Source: Dryocola sp. LX212
GTDB lineage: Bacteria > Pseudomonadota > Gammaproteobacteria > Enterobacterales > Enterobacteriaceae
Assembly: GCA_041504365.1 (NCBI GenBank)
Contig: CP167917.1
Coordinates: 1-64,000 of the forward strand
Length of the DNA: 64,000 nt
Direction: 5' to 3'
The notes beneath the pieces were generated by a model. The model was not told where the DNA came from. It ran no database searches and saw nothing but the letters and a program-made list of their open reading frames with translations. Made by a program: the position numbers and the translations under genes. Below, in pieces: positions 38,048-47,318 of the stretch (position 1 is its first letter; the number at the start of each line of letters is the position of its first letter).

Positions 38048-41000
38048 TTACACCTTTTCCACGTTGACCAGGAACGCCTTAAACTCTGGCGTTTGCGTGT
38101 TGGCATCACCGACAAACGGCGTCAGCGTGTTGGCGAGGAAGCCTTTTTTCGCCACGCCTTCGTAACCCCAGTGAATAGGGATGCCGATGGTGTCCACCTT
38201 CTGTCCGTTCACATCAAGCGTGCGGATACGCTTGGTCACCACCGCTTTGGCCTTGATATAGCCACGGTTGGAGGAGACCTTCACCGTATCGCCCTGAACA
38301 ATCCCGAGCTTGTTCGCGAGCTTCTCGCCAATCTCGATAAACTGCTCCGGCTGCGCGATGGCGTTCAGCAGCGCGTGCTTGGTCCAGTAGTGGAAGTGCT
38401 CCGTCAGGCGATAGGTGGTGCCGACGTACGGGAACTTGTCATGCTTGCCCATCGCCTCAAGATCGCCCTTGAACACGCGGGCGGCTGGGTTAGAGACCAC
38501 GTTCGGGTGCAGCGGGTTGGTGCCCAGCGGCGTCTCAAACGGCTCGTAGTGCTCGGGGAACGGCCCTTCCGCCATTTTGTCGATGGCAAACAGGCGCCCT
38601 AAGCCTTCCGGCTGCATGATAAACGGCCCGACGTCCGTGCCCGGCGCGGCGGTGCTGTAGTCGGCAACGTCTGCGCCGCCCCACTTCGCGCCGTCCCAGG
38701 AAATAAGGCGACGTTTTTCATCCCACGGTTTGCCCTGCGGATCTGCGGATGCGCGGTTATAAAGAATGCGGCGGTTAAGCGGCCACGCCCAGGCCCAGCC
38801 TAAGGTGTTACCCAAACCTGATGGGTCCGCGTTATCACGGCGTGCCATCTGGTTGCCATCTGGCGTCCAGCTTCCGGCGAAGATCCAACAGCCACTGGAA
38901 GTGGTGCCGTCATCACGCAGTTGGGCGAACGAGCTCAGCTGCTGGCCTTTTTTCACCAGCACCGCGCCCGTTGCTGGGTCGATAACGTCCTGCAGCGCCT
39001 TGCCGTTGCTCTCCATGGCCACTTCTTCCGGCGCCGGGTTGTCCGGTGTCAGGTAGTTCCAGGTCATGTTGACCACCGGCTCCGGCAGCTTGCCGCCGTC
39101 GCGCAGGTACATGTGGCGCAGGCGGGTGAAGATACCCGCGAGGATTTCGCCGTCGTTCAGCGCTTCCCCCGGCGCGTCCGCGCCCTTCCAGTGCCACTGC
39201 AGCCAGCGGCCGGAGTTCACGATGGAGCCATTCTCTTCGGCGAAGCAGGTGGACGGCAGGCGGAAGACCTCGGTCTGGATTTTCGACGGATCGACATCGT
39301 TCATCTCGCCGTGGTTTTGCCAGAAGTTGGAGGTTTCAGTGTTCAGCGGGTCGATGGTGACGAGGAACTTCAGCTTCGACAGCGACGCAATCACCTTGTT
39401 TTTATTCGGGAAGGACGCCACCGGGTTAAAGCCCTGGCACAGATAGCCATTGACCTTGCCCTGGTTCATCATCTCGAAGTACTGCAGGACGTCGTAGCCC
39501 TTGTCCCACTTCGGCAGCCAGTCATAGCCCCAGCTGTTTTCCGCTGTGGCCTTGTCGCCGAAGAAGGCCTTCATCATCGAGACGAAGAATTTCGGGTAGT
39601 TGCCCCAGTAGTTCACCTGGCCTTCCAGCAGCGGCTTCGGCGTATTGGCGGCAAGGTAGGTCTGCAGGTCGGGCTGCTTTTCGTTTGGCAGCGTCATGTA
39701 GCCCGGCAGGCTCTGTGACAGCAGGCCGAGATCGGTCAGGCCCTGGATGTTGGAGTGGCCGCGCAGGGCGTTCACGCCGCCACCCGCCATGCCCATGTTG
39801 CCGAGCAGCAGCTGGATCATTGCCATGGTGCGGATGTTCTGCGCGCCCACGGAGTGCTGCGTCCAGCCCAGCGCATAGAGGAACGACGCCGTTTTGTTCT
39901 TCACGCTGGTGGCGGCAATGTATTCGCACACCTTGATGAAGTCGTCTTTTGGCGTGCCGCAGATGTTCGACACCACGTCCGGCGTATAGCGGGAGACGTG
40001 CTCTTTGAGCAGGTTCCACACGCAGCGGGGATGGCTGAGCGTCAGGTCGCGCTTAGCGAAACCCTTCTCATCCAGCTCGTAGTTCCAGGTTGTTTTGTCG
40101 TATTTGCGGTTTGCCGCGTCGTAGCCGGAGAACAGGCCGTCGTCGAAGCTGTAATCCTCACGCACAATCAGGTTGGCGTTGGTGTAGGCCTCAACGTACT
40201 CGCGGTTGAATTTATTGTTGGTAATCAGGTACAGCAGCACGCCCGACAGGAAGGCTATGTCGGTACCGGAACGAATCGGGGTATAAAAATCCGCCACCGA
40301 AGCGGTTCGCGTGAAGCGCGGATCGATAACGAGCAGCTTCGCGCCGTTGTGAATTTTGGCTTCCATCGCCCAGCGGAACCCGACCGGGTGCGCTTCTGCG
40401 GCGTTGCCACCCATCACAATCACGAGATCGGCGTTTTTAATATCAACCCAGTGGTTGGTCATCGCACCGCGACCAAATGTTGGAGCAAGACTTGCTACCG
40501 TTGGTCCGTGTCAGACGCGCGCCTGGTTATCCACGGCAAGCATGCCGAGGGCGCGGGTAAATTTCTGGGTTAAATAGCCGGTTTCGTTACTGGAGGCGGA
40601 TGCGCACAGCATGCCGGTAGAGAGCCAGCGGTTGACGGTGGCGCCCTGGTCGTTCTGCTCGATGAAGTTGGCGTCGCGGTCTTCTTTCATCAGCTTCGCG
40701 ATGCGGTCGAAGGCCGTTTCCCAGCTGATTTGCTGCCACTTATCCGAGCCGGGCGCGCGGTAAGACGGGAACTTGAGGCGGCTTTCGCTGTGGATGAAAT
40801 CCACCAGGCCTGCGCCTTTCGGGCAGAGCGCGCCGCGGTTGACCGGGTGATCCGGGTCGCCTTCAATGTGGAAGATGGATGCTTTGGCATTTTTTGCCCC
40901 GTCGCCCAGGCTGTACATTAATAGCCCACAACCAACGGAACAGTATGTGCAGGTATTACGGGTTTCGCGGGTGCGCAGCAGCTTGTACTGCCGGGTTTCC

Positions 41001-41098
41001 GCAAGCGCAACGCCCGGGGCAAAGCCCAGCGCCGCTGCCGTGGTGCCTGCCATACCGCCAGCGCAGATCTTAAAGAACTGCCTTCTGCTGACCTGCAT
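38048..41098 (-). CDS. fdoG: Formate dehydrogenase-O major subunit (selenoprotein)
   Basis: FdoG is the molybdenum-bis-MGD catalytic subunit oxidising formate at the periplasmic face during aerobic and nitrate respiration. The frame runs from the ATG at 41098 through an in-frame TGA at 40511-40513, giving 1016 residues with selenocysteine at position 196, exactly as in E. coli FdoG. The twin-arginine signal is SRRQFFK, and the [4Fe-4S] motif is CTYCSVGCGLLMY followed by ALCPKGAG. The residues around the UGA are DNQARV-Sec-HGPTVASLAPTFGRG. Standard gene finders would split this gene at the TGA. Confidence 0.97.
40471..40513 (-). other. SECIS element and UGA(Sec) codon in fdoG
   Basis: On the mRNA, UGA is followed by CACGGACCAACGGUAGCAAG and then UCUUGCUCCAACAUUUGGUC. 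GACCAA and UUGGUC close an outer stem, and AGCA pairs with UGCU around AGUCU. This matches the bacterial SelB-binding hairpin located directly 3' of the codon. Confidence 0.85.
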
Positions 41099-41269
41099 GG
41101 ATACTCCTTTCGACATTTTTCACATGACTTATAGGTTTATTTTTGCGGTGTAAGCCGCAAAGGTTCACAATCGGAACCGCTAAACGGGTTATTACCCTTC
41201 TTCCTGAAGGGGTAGTATGTCCAGAATACCACATTGGTATTAAGGCTGTTCTCATCCGGTTAATAGAAA

Positions 41270-42094
41270 GTGAATAAAACTGACGTAAATCACGAAAAAA
41301 ATGTGACAGAAATCGCAGGGTTAAGCGCGGTGGATCTGTGGACGCGGGGCTCGCTCGAGGTTGCCAAAAGCGACTGGATTGCCGAGGAGGTGCCCGTCGC
41401 GCTGGTCTACAACGGTATTTCTCACGTGGTGATGATGGCCTCGCCGAAGGACCTGGAGCAGTTTGCGCTGGGCTTCTCCCTCTCCGAGGGCATTATTGAA
41501 TCCCCTTCAGAAATTTTTGGCATCGACACCGTGCCGGGCTGCAGCGGCATCGAAGTACAAATTGAACTCTCCAGCCGCCGCTTTATGGGCCTGAAAGAGC
41601 GCCGCCGTTCCCTTGCCGGGCGCACTGGCTGCGGTGTCTGCGGTGTAGAACAGCTTAACGATATTGGCCGCCCGGTTACCCCACTGCCTTTCACCCAGAC
41701 GTTCAATCTGAACCTGCTTGACGCGGCGCTGGGCAAAATGCGCGAGTACCAGCCCATCGGCGAGCTGACGGGCTGTACGCACGTTGCGCTGTGGCTCAAC
41801 GGGCAGGGTGAAATTCTGGATGGCAAAGAAGATATTGGCCGCCACGTGGCGCTCGACAAGCTGCTCGGCACCCGCGCCCGCCAGAACTGGCACAGCGGCG
41901 CGGCGTTAGTCTCCAGCCGTGCAAGCTACGAGATGGTGCAAAAATCCGCCCAGTGCGGGGTCGAGATCCTCTTCGCGGTTTCAGCCGCCACCACGCTTGC
42001 CGTCGAAGTGGCCCAGCGCTGCAACCTGACGCTGGTGGGCTTCAGCAAGCCTGGCCGCGCGACTGTTTATACGCACCCTGAGCGGCTGCGATAA
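41270..42094 (+). CDS. fdhD: Formate dehydrogenase sulphurtransferase FdhD
   Basis: FdhD transfers sulphur from IscS to the Mo-bis-MGD cofactor before its insertion into formate dehydrogenase. The 274-residue product starts with GTG. The conserved core is [23 protein letters not shown], and the essential cysteine pair is in [13 protein letters not shown] near residue 121. [13 protein letters not shown] and [24 protein letters not shown] bind the cofactor. It is divergent from fdoG, the E. coli arrangement. Confidence 0.96.
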   Translation: MNKTDVNHEKNVTEIAGLSAVDLWTRGSLEVAKSDWIAEEVPVALVYNGISHVVMMASPKDLEQFALGFSLSEGIIESPSEIFGIDTVPGCSGIEVQIELSSRRFMGLKERRRSLAGRTGCGVCGVEQLNDIGRPVTPLPFTQTFNLNLLDAALGKMREYQPIGELTGCTHVALWLNGQGEILDGKEDIGRHVALDKLLGTRARQNWHSGAALVSSRASYEMVQKSAQCGVEILFAVSAATTLAVEVAQRCNLTLVGFSKPGRATVYTHPERLR

Positions 42095-42333
42095 CGTTGA
42101 GAATCGCCGGCATCTTTCAGATGCTGGCTGGATGCTTTAAGAAACCCGATTCCGGCTTTTCCTTCTCCGATTTCCCGCATAAAAATGCGTGGATAGTCAC
42201 ATTTCTGATATCTGCTTTTTATCCGTTATCCCCTGAATTTTGCCATTCATTAAATCCCTTTCTGAAATCCGTTTACCTCCTTGAAATATAATATTTTTTC
42301 ACGATATTAGCGGCGGCCCGCTGTTTTTTACAA

Positions 42334-42349
42334 TGTTACATTCATCACA
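42334..42349 (+). promoter_or_regulatory. CRP-like site 1 upstream of the PTS locus
   Basis: TGTTACATTCATCACA fits TGTGA-N6-TCACA with one deviation in the left half. It lies about 134 bases upstream of the chosen start of the kinase gene. PTS sugar operons are commonly CRP-dependent. Confidence 0.5.
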
Positions 42350-42407
42350 ATAAATGACCGTTAAAACCCTCTGTCAATATTCATGGTCGCCAGATGAATC
42401 GCATTTT

Positions 42408-42423
42408 TGTGACATTCATTGCA
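42408..42423 (+). promoter_or_regulatory. CRP-like site 2 upstream of the PTS locus
   Basis: TGTGACATTCATTGCA has a perfect left half and a weaker right half. It repeats the same ACATTCAT spacer as site 1, 74 bases away, which is unlikely by chance. Confidence 0.45.
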
Positions 42424-42482
42424 AATCGAGGGCTTGTTAAAAAGGAAAAATGATTGCAGGGAAATTAAATGGGGTAAGGGTC

Positions 42483-43463
42483 ATGAGAATCGGCATGGTA
42501 ATTAGCGGCGGGGATGTGACAGGAATAAATAACTTTGTATTCCAGGTCTCCAGATTAGCCCGGGCAGAAATCATTTTATTCAATGGGGGTATTCCCGGCC
42601 TGTTGCAAAATAAATATCAGGCTATTTCCCTGCGTGATTTAGTGGACTTTTCCATTGCCGCCATTCCGATTATGTCTTCGGGAAGAACCAGCCGTAAATT
42701 GATGGCCCCGGAATATGAAACCATCGCGAAGCAGCTTAAAGCCCTGCATATTGATGTGCTTATTATGGCGGGCGGCGACGGCTCGCTACAGTTTCTTCAT
42801 CACCTTAGCGAGTACGGTGTGAACTGTTTCGGCGTCGGCATGACCATCGATAATGACGTTTACGGCAGCGATTACACGATTGGTTTTTCTACCGCCTGCG
42901 AACAGGTTATTAAAGAGGTCAGTAAGCTGCGTAATACCGGCCGGGCATTGCCGGGACGGGTATTTATGGTCGAGCTGCTGGGCGGCTACTGCGGCGAATT
43001 GACTCTGCAGTCGGCGATTAAAAGCAACGCTGATTTCGCGCTGATCCCTGAATGCCAGCAGACGCTGAGCGAGCTGGCCGGGAAAATTACCGCCAGGCTT
43101 GAATCGCAAAACAGCGTCGTGATCCTCTGCTCTGAAGGCTACACCAAAGAGTACTCCCCCGGCTTTCAGGGGGCGATTGATACCATGATTAAACAGCTTG
43201 AGCCGAAAATCGGCGTGCGCATCCGTAAGTCGATAGTCGGCTACAGCCTGCGTAACGGTGACCCGACCTGCGAAGAGATTTATCAGGGCACAATTATGGC
43301 CGGAGAGGTCGTGCGCTGCATCCGGTCAGGCATGAGAAATAAAGCAGTCATTATTAATTCGAGTAATAAACCGATCCCGATAGATTTAATCAGTATGCAA
43401 AAGCGCCTCGTCGACACCGAAGGGCACCATTATAAATTAGCCAGGCAACTCGATATTATTTGA
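42483..43463 (+). CDS. PfkA-family sugar-phosphate kinase
   Basis: This is a 326-residue phosphofructokinase-family enzyme, probably forming a ketose 1,6-bisphosphate from the PTS product. Residues RIGMVISGGDVTGINNFVF, MAGGDGSLQFL and MTIDNDVYGSDYTIGF correspond to the PfkA ATP site and the catalytic TIDND motif, with the catalytic Asp present. ELLGGYCGELTLQSAI matches the PfkA substrate loop. It is diverged enough from PfkA that the true substrate may be another ketose phosphate. The ATG at 42483 gives a normal PfkA N-terminus; an in-frame ATG at 42450 with AAGGA upstream is an alternative. It is the first gene of a seven-gene operon. Confidence 0.85.
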   Translation: MRIGMVISGGDVTGINNFVFQVSRLARAEIILFNGGIPGLLQNKYQAISLRDLVDFSIAAIPIMSSGRTSRKLMAPEYETIAKQLKALHIDVLIMAGGDGSLQFLHHLSEYGVNCFGVGMTIDNDVYGSDYTIGFSTACEQVIKEVSKLRNTGRALPGRVFMVELLGGYCGELTLQSAIKSNADFALIPECQQTLSELAGKITARLESQNSVVILCSEGYTKEYSPGFQGAIDTMIKQLEPKIGVRIRKSIVGYSLRNGDPTCEEIYQGTIMAGEVVRCIRSGMRNKAVIINSSNKPIPIDLISMQKRLVDTEGHHYKLARQLDII

Positions 43464-43474
43464 GGAGTGAATCA

Positions 43475-43789
43475 ATGCTTAAAATTCTATGCGTATGTGG
43501 CTGCGGTTTAGGTTCCAGTTTCGCCATTGAAATGACGGCGAAGGCGGTGCTTAAAAAATTAGAAATCCCGGCCGAGATTGAACACACCACCGTCTCCGAA
43601 GCGGGCGCTTTTAAATCCGATATTATTCTTACGCAAAAAACCTTCGCCGATATTTTAACGGCGGACGCCAGCGAAGAGGAAATTAAACGCGTTATCGTGC
43701 TGCACCGCTTAACGGACAAAGACGAAATTGAGCAGAAAATTGTCGCCTTTTTAAAAGAACGAAATGTGAAGGTACTCGAAAATGAATAG
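43475..43789 (+). CDS. PTS IIB component (ascorbate/lactose-type)
   Basis: This cytoplasmic phosphocarrier has 104 residues. The N-terminal loop MLKILCVCGCGLGSSF holds the phospho-accepting cysteine (most likely Cys8), as in UlaB (CGNGQGSS). The ATG at 43475 is preceded by AGGAG; an upstream ATC/ATG frame adds only 5 residues. It is 11 bases after the kinase gene and overlaps the IIC gene by 8 bases. Confidence 0.88.
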   Translation: MLKILCVCGCGLGSSFAIEMTAKAVLKKLEIPAEIEHTTVSEAGAFKSDIILTQKTFADILTADASEEEIKRVIVLHRLTDKDEIEQKIVAFLKERNVKVLENE

Positions 43790-45149
43790 CATCATTCACT
43801 TTATCGTTAAGGACCTGCTGGGGCAGGCATCGATTCTGATTGCCTTTATCGCCATGCTCGGTCTTTTGCTGCAGAAGAAATCGAAGGGCAAAGTGGCGGA
43901 AGGCACGTTTAAAACGCTGCTCGGCTTTTTAATCATGATGGCGGGCATCAATATTATCGTCGATACCCTGACCTTCCTGAACGATATCTTCACCCACGGC
44001 TTCGGCATGAAGGGCTACATCACCGACGTGGCGGCGATTGCGGGGCTGGCAAACCGCGAGCTGGGTTCGGAAGTGGCGCTCACGCTGATGGTGATTTTCA
44101 TCGTCAACATCATCATTGCCCGTATCACGCCGTTTAAATACATCTTTCTTACCGGCCAGGCGCTGCTGTGGATGGCCACCATCGGTGCGGTCATCGGCTA
44201 CAAATCGGGGCTGACAGGGGCGCCGCTGATCCTGACCGGGGGGATTTTCGGCGGAATTATGGCGGTGCTGATGCCCGCGCTTGCTCAGCCGGTCGTGCGC
44301 CGCATTACTGGATCGGATGACGTGGCGCTCGGCCACTTCTGCACCATTGGCTACCTGGTGCAGGCGGCGGTGGCGAAGGTGGTGGGCAAAGGGTCGAAAT
44401 CCACCGAAGACCTGGTGCTGCCGGATAACTTCAAATTCCTGCAGGACACCTACCTCTCTATGGCGGTGGTGATGATCCCGATGTATCTCATCCCCGCGCT
44501 GGCGGCCGGGCCGGAATACATCAGCCAGTATTCCAACGGCGTGAACTACTTGATGTTTGCATTTATGCAGTCGATTCAGTTTGTTGCCGGGGTATTCGTG
44601 CTCTATAGCGGCGTACGTCTGCTGTTAAACGAACTGGTTCCCGCGTTCCGCGGCATTGCGATGCGCATTGTGCCCGACGCAAAACCCGCGCTGGATTGCC
44701 CGGTTCTGTTTCCGTATGCCCCTAACGCCGTTATCGTCGGCTTCCTGGCTACCACGGCGGGTTCCATCATCGGCATGATTGTCTTCCCTATGTTTGGCCT
44801 GGCGATGATCCTCCCCGGCCTGCTGACCAACTTCTTTGCGGGCGGTACCGCAGGCATTTTCGGTAACGCGATGGGCGGCAGACGCGGCGCGGTGATCGGC
44901 GGCGTGGTACACGGCCTGTTCATTACCTTCCTGCCGGCAATTCTGGTACCGATGCTGGAAAGCTACGGCTTTACCGGCGTGACCTTCAGCGACTCCGACG
45001 TGATCGGCAGCGGCCTGATTCTGGGGCACGTCTTCCAGAATAACTGGACGTTTGTCGGCGTATTTATCCTGTTAGTGGCGCTCATCGCCTGGTTCGTGAA
45101 TGGCAAATCAACCAAACCTCAAGAGGAAAAAGCACATGAGTCTGTATAA
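43782..45149 (+). CDS. PTS IIC permease, UlaA (ascorbate) family
   Basis: This inner-membrane permease has 455 residues with about 11 helices in the UlaA/SgaT family. Recognisable stretches are FIAMLGLLLQKKSKGKVAEG, GGIFGGIMAVLMPALAQPVVR, GYLVQAAVAKVVGKGSKSTED and GNAMGGRRGAVIGGVVHGLF. UlaA itself takes up L-ascorbate, but the neighbouring kinase and aldolase are not part of the ascorbate pathway, so the substrate is probably different. It overlaps the aldolase gene by 14 bases. Confidence 0.88.
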   Translation: MNSIIHFIVKDLLGQASILIAFIAMLGLLLQKKSKGKVAEGTFKTLLGFLIMMAGINIIVDTLTFLNDIFTHGFGMKGYITDVAAIAGLANRELGSEVALTLMVIFIVNIIIARITPFKYIFLTGQALLWMATIGAVIGYKSGLTGAPLILTGGIFGGIMAVLMPALAQPVVRRITGSDDVALGHFCTIGYLVQAAVAKVVGKGSKSTEDLVLPDNFKFLQDTYLSMAVVMIPMYLIPALAAGPEYISQYSNGVNYLMFAFMQSIQFVAGVFVLYSGVRLLLNELVPAFRGIAMRIVPDAKPALDCPVLFPYAPNAVIVGFLATTAGSIIGMIVFPMFGLAMILPGLLTNFFAGGTAGIFGNAMGGRRGAVIGGVVHGLFITFLPAILVPMLESYGFTGVTFSDSDVIGSGLILGHVFQNNWTFVGVFILLVALIAWFVNGKSTKPQEEKAHESV

Positions 45150-45978
45150 CTTCCCTGATTTATTGCAGGTGGCAAAAGCACGCGGTTTTAAAGCGGTTGG
45201 TTCCTTCAACTTACATTGTCTGGAAATGCTGCCCGCCTTTTTTAAAGCGGCAAAAGCGACGAACAGCCCGTTAATGATTCAGATCTCAACCGGCACGGCG
45301 GAATATTTAGGCTATCGTTTGCTGGTCGATTCAGTTTGTTCTTTAGCGGAAAGCCAGGATATTCCGACCTGCCTGCATCTGGATCACTGTTCGGATATTG
45401 AATCCATTAAAACGGCCATTGACGCCGGGTTCAGCTCGGTGATGTATGACGGCTCGCATTTGGAAATGGCAGAGAATATCGCCAATACGCGAAAAGTTAT
45501 CGAAATTGCCCGCCCGCGAAATGTTTCTGTTGAGGCAGAGTTAGGCGCAATCGGCGGTTCGGAAGACGGTAAAGCGGTGGCGGCGGAAGATATTTGTTTT
45601 ACCACCACGGAAGATGCCCGGCAGTTTGTCGATGCCACGAAGGTCGATATGCTGGCGGTTTCCGTGGGCACCGTGCACGGCCTGTACACCGGCAAGGCCA
45701 AAATCCAGCATCAGCGCCTGGCGGACATCAGCGAAGTCACCAGAACGCCGCTGGTACTGCACGGTGGAACGGGCGTCAGCGATGATGACATGCGCCGCGC
45801 CGTGGCGGGGGGAATCGACAAAGTGAACGTCGGCACAGAGATGAACGTTCAGTGGGTCGGTCACTGCCAGCAGACGTTCGGCAAAGGCAAAGTTAACGAC
45901 AGCGTGCGCAAATTTTTAATTCCGGCTAATGATGCGGTGGCTGCGGTATTAATCGAAAAGATTGCATTATTTAAATAA
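45136..45978 (+). CDS. Class II ketose-bisphosphate aldolase
   Basis: This 280-residue zinc aldolase belongs to the FbaA/GatY/KbaY/IolJ group. Metal ligands are visible in LHLDHCSD (His with catalytic Asp), VGTVHGLYTG and VLHGGTGVSDDDM, and the phosphate-binding loop in VNVGTEM. It should split a ketose 1,6-bisphosphate into dihydroxyacetone phosphate and an aldose phosphate. The ATG at 45136 follows AGAGGAAA; a longer frame from 45100 overlaps the IIC end too far. The exact isomer used (fructose, tagatose, sorbose or allulose type) cannot be told. Confidence 0.87.
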   Translation: MSLYNFPDLLQVAKARGFKAVGSFNLHCLEMLPAFFKAAKATNSPLMIQISTGTAEYLGYRLLVDSVCSLAESQDIPTCLHLDHCSDIESIKTAIDAGFSSVMYDGSHLEMAENIANTRKVIEIARPRNVSVEAELGAIGGSEDGKAVAAEDICFTTTEDARQFVDATKVDMLAVSVGTVHGLYTGKAKIQHQRLADISEVTRTPLVLHGGTGVSDDDMRRAVAGGIDKVNVGTEMNVQWVGHCQQTFGKGKVNDSVRKFLIPANDAVAAVLIEKIALFK

Positions 45979-46047
45979 CGACCGCGTTAATCTTTACTCT
46001 TCACTGTAACCCTGGTTGCCCGGCAATCATCGGGGCGGGAGATAGCT

Positions 46048-46317
46048 ATGTTTGAATCATTAAAAAGACTGTTTAAGCCGGATAATACAGATACGGAAAA
46101 ATATGATATTCAGGCGGCGCAGCTTGCGGCTGAATTAACGGCTCTGGAAAATATATTATCGGCAGATCCCCTGAATAGCGAAGCGCAAAAAACATTAATG
46201 CTGCGCTATAACCAGGCGTTACAGGTCTTTGCGAAGAGTAAAACGCACCGTCAGCATATTGATCCTTTATTTGTCAAAATAGACGAGCTGCGCAATATCA
46301 TCCGCAGAACGATTTAA
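46048..46317 (+). CDS. Small unknown protein inside the PTS operon
   Basis: The 89-residue product begins MFESLKRLFKPDNTDTEKYD and is otherwise mostly helical and charged, with a likely coiled coil or helical hairpin (AAELTALENILSADPLNSEA and LRYNQALQVFAKSKTHRQH). There is no transmembrane segment or signal. I recognise no family. It is spaced 69 bases from the aldolase gene and 9 bases from the IIA gene, with a GGCGGGAG Shine-Dalgarno, so it is expressed with them. It may be an adaptor or regulator of the permease or aldolase; that is only a guess. Confidence 0.78.
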   Translation: MFESLKRLFKPDNTDTEKYDIQAAQLAAELTALENILSADPLNSEAQKTLMLRYNQALQVFAKSKTHRQHIDPLFVKIDELRNIIRRTI

Positions 46318-46326
46318 GGAGCCACT

Positions 46327-46764
46327 ATGGCTATTAAGGAGTTATTGATCGAGGCGCAGGCAATCCAGGTCGGCGTACGTGAAAAGGACTGGCAAAAAGT
46401 TATTGAAATGGCGGCGCGGCCGCTGGTTGAGAACGGCTATATTTTGCCGTCCTATCATCAGGCGGTAATCGCTAACACGCTGGAGCACGGTGCCTATTAC
46501 GTCTTTGAGGAAGGCGTCGCCATGCCCCATGCCAGGCCGGAGTGCGGGGTGCTGAGGAACTGCTTCAGTCTGCTGCTGCTGGAGGAGCCGATCGCCTTTG
46601 CCGACAGTGACAAGGCCGATATCGTCATCATGTTTGCCGCCAGGGACAGTAACGGGCACATAGAAGAAGGCATTCGCGCCATTGTGAACCTGCTGGGCGA
46701 TGACGAGGTGATGACGAAGCTGCGTCAGGCAAAGAACAAAGAAGAGGCGATCGCAATATTATGA
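46327..46764 (+). CDS. PTS IIA component (mannitol/fructose/ascorbate-type)
   Basis: The 145-residue PTS_EIIA_2 domain protein is phosphorylated by HPr on the histidine in VAMPHARPEC near residue 64, then donates to the IIB protein encoded upstream. EEGVAMPHARPE and VIMFAARDSNGHIEEG match UlaC-type IIA proteins. It overlaps the kinase gene by 4 bases. Confidence 0.88.
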   Translation: MAIKELLIEAQAIQVGVREKDWQKVIEMAARPLVENGYILPSYHQAVIANTLEHGAYYVFEEGVAMPHARPECGVLRNCFSLLLLEEPIAFADSDKADIVIMFAARDSNGHIEEGIRAIVNLLGDDEVMTKLRQAKNKEEAIAIL

Positions 46765-47318
46765 GCCAGACTACGCGAACACAGGGCAAAACGGTGGTAC
46801 TGGTGAACGGCGTTCCCGCATCCGGGAAAAGCACCATCGCGCGTCTGCTGTCAGAGCACTTTGCTTTGCCGGTTTTGACCATCGACGGGATCAAAGAGCC
46901 GTTTATGGCGCAGTTTGATGATATTGACAGGCCGTTCAACCGACGGCTGGGCTGCGCGGCCTACGAGGTGATTTGGTCAATAGTGGCAGACAGCCCCCGG
47001 CAGTGCGTATTTCTGATTGACGCCTGGTTTGGCTTCCAGCCGAAGGCGTCGCTCGTCCGCTATCTTGAGCAGGCGGGCATTACCCGCGTGCTGGAAGTCT
47101 GGAACAGCATTCCCGGTAATCTTGCGGCGGCGCGCTATGCGCAAAGGCTGGACGTCAGGCGTAACGGGCACCCCGGTGAAGAGTATTTACCGGAGCTGCT
47201 GCGGCTGGCCGATAGTGCACAGCCTATGGCGCTGGGGCCGGTTTATACCCTGGATCAGGGGAAGCCGATAGACAGTGCGGCGCTGGTTGCCTGGCTGGGA
47301 AAGGCGCTGGAGAACTAA
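46761..47318 (+). CDS. P-loop small-molecule kinase at the end of the PTS operon
   Basis: The 185-residue protein has Walker A VLVNGVPASGKSTIARLL at residues 13-30, an Asp after the second strand in LTIDGIKEPF, and an Arg-rich LID-like region (RYAQRLDVRRNGHPGEEY). This is the AAA_33/chloramphenicol-phosphotransferase or zeta-toxin-like kinase group that phosphorylates small molecules. The substrate is unknown. It overlaps the IIA gene by 4 bases, so it belongs to the sugar operon, perhaps phosphorylating the free sugar or an intermediate. Confidence 0.78.
   Translation: MSQTTRTQGKTVVLVNGVPASGKSTIARLLSEHFALPVLTIDGIKEPFMAQFDDIDRPFNRRLGCAAYEVIWSIVADSPRQCVFLIDAWFGFQPKASLVRYLEQAGITRVLEVWNSIPGNLAAARYAQRLDVRRNGHPGEEYLPELLRLADSAQPMALGPVYTLDQGKPIDSAALVAWLGKALEN

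Larger units (their letters stand above)
42095..42482. other. Intergenic region upstream of the PTS locus
   Basis: No gene is visible. The region is AT-rich and contains two CRP-like sites listed separately. A poly-T stretch around 42292-42299 after fdhD is not clearly a terminator, as no stable stem precedes it. Confidence 0.5.

Noticed and set aside
37157-38602. A 481-codon + strand frame antisense to fdoH and fdoG
   Set aside because: It is a shadow of conserved iron-sulphur and molybdoenzyme genes; the composition (many Ala, Arg, Val, His) is that of a reverse-complement frame.
40511-41116. fdoG read as a pseudogene broken by a stop codon
   Set aside because: The stop is a UGA at the known selenocysteine position 196 with a SECIS hairpin, and selC is present.
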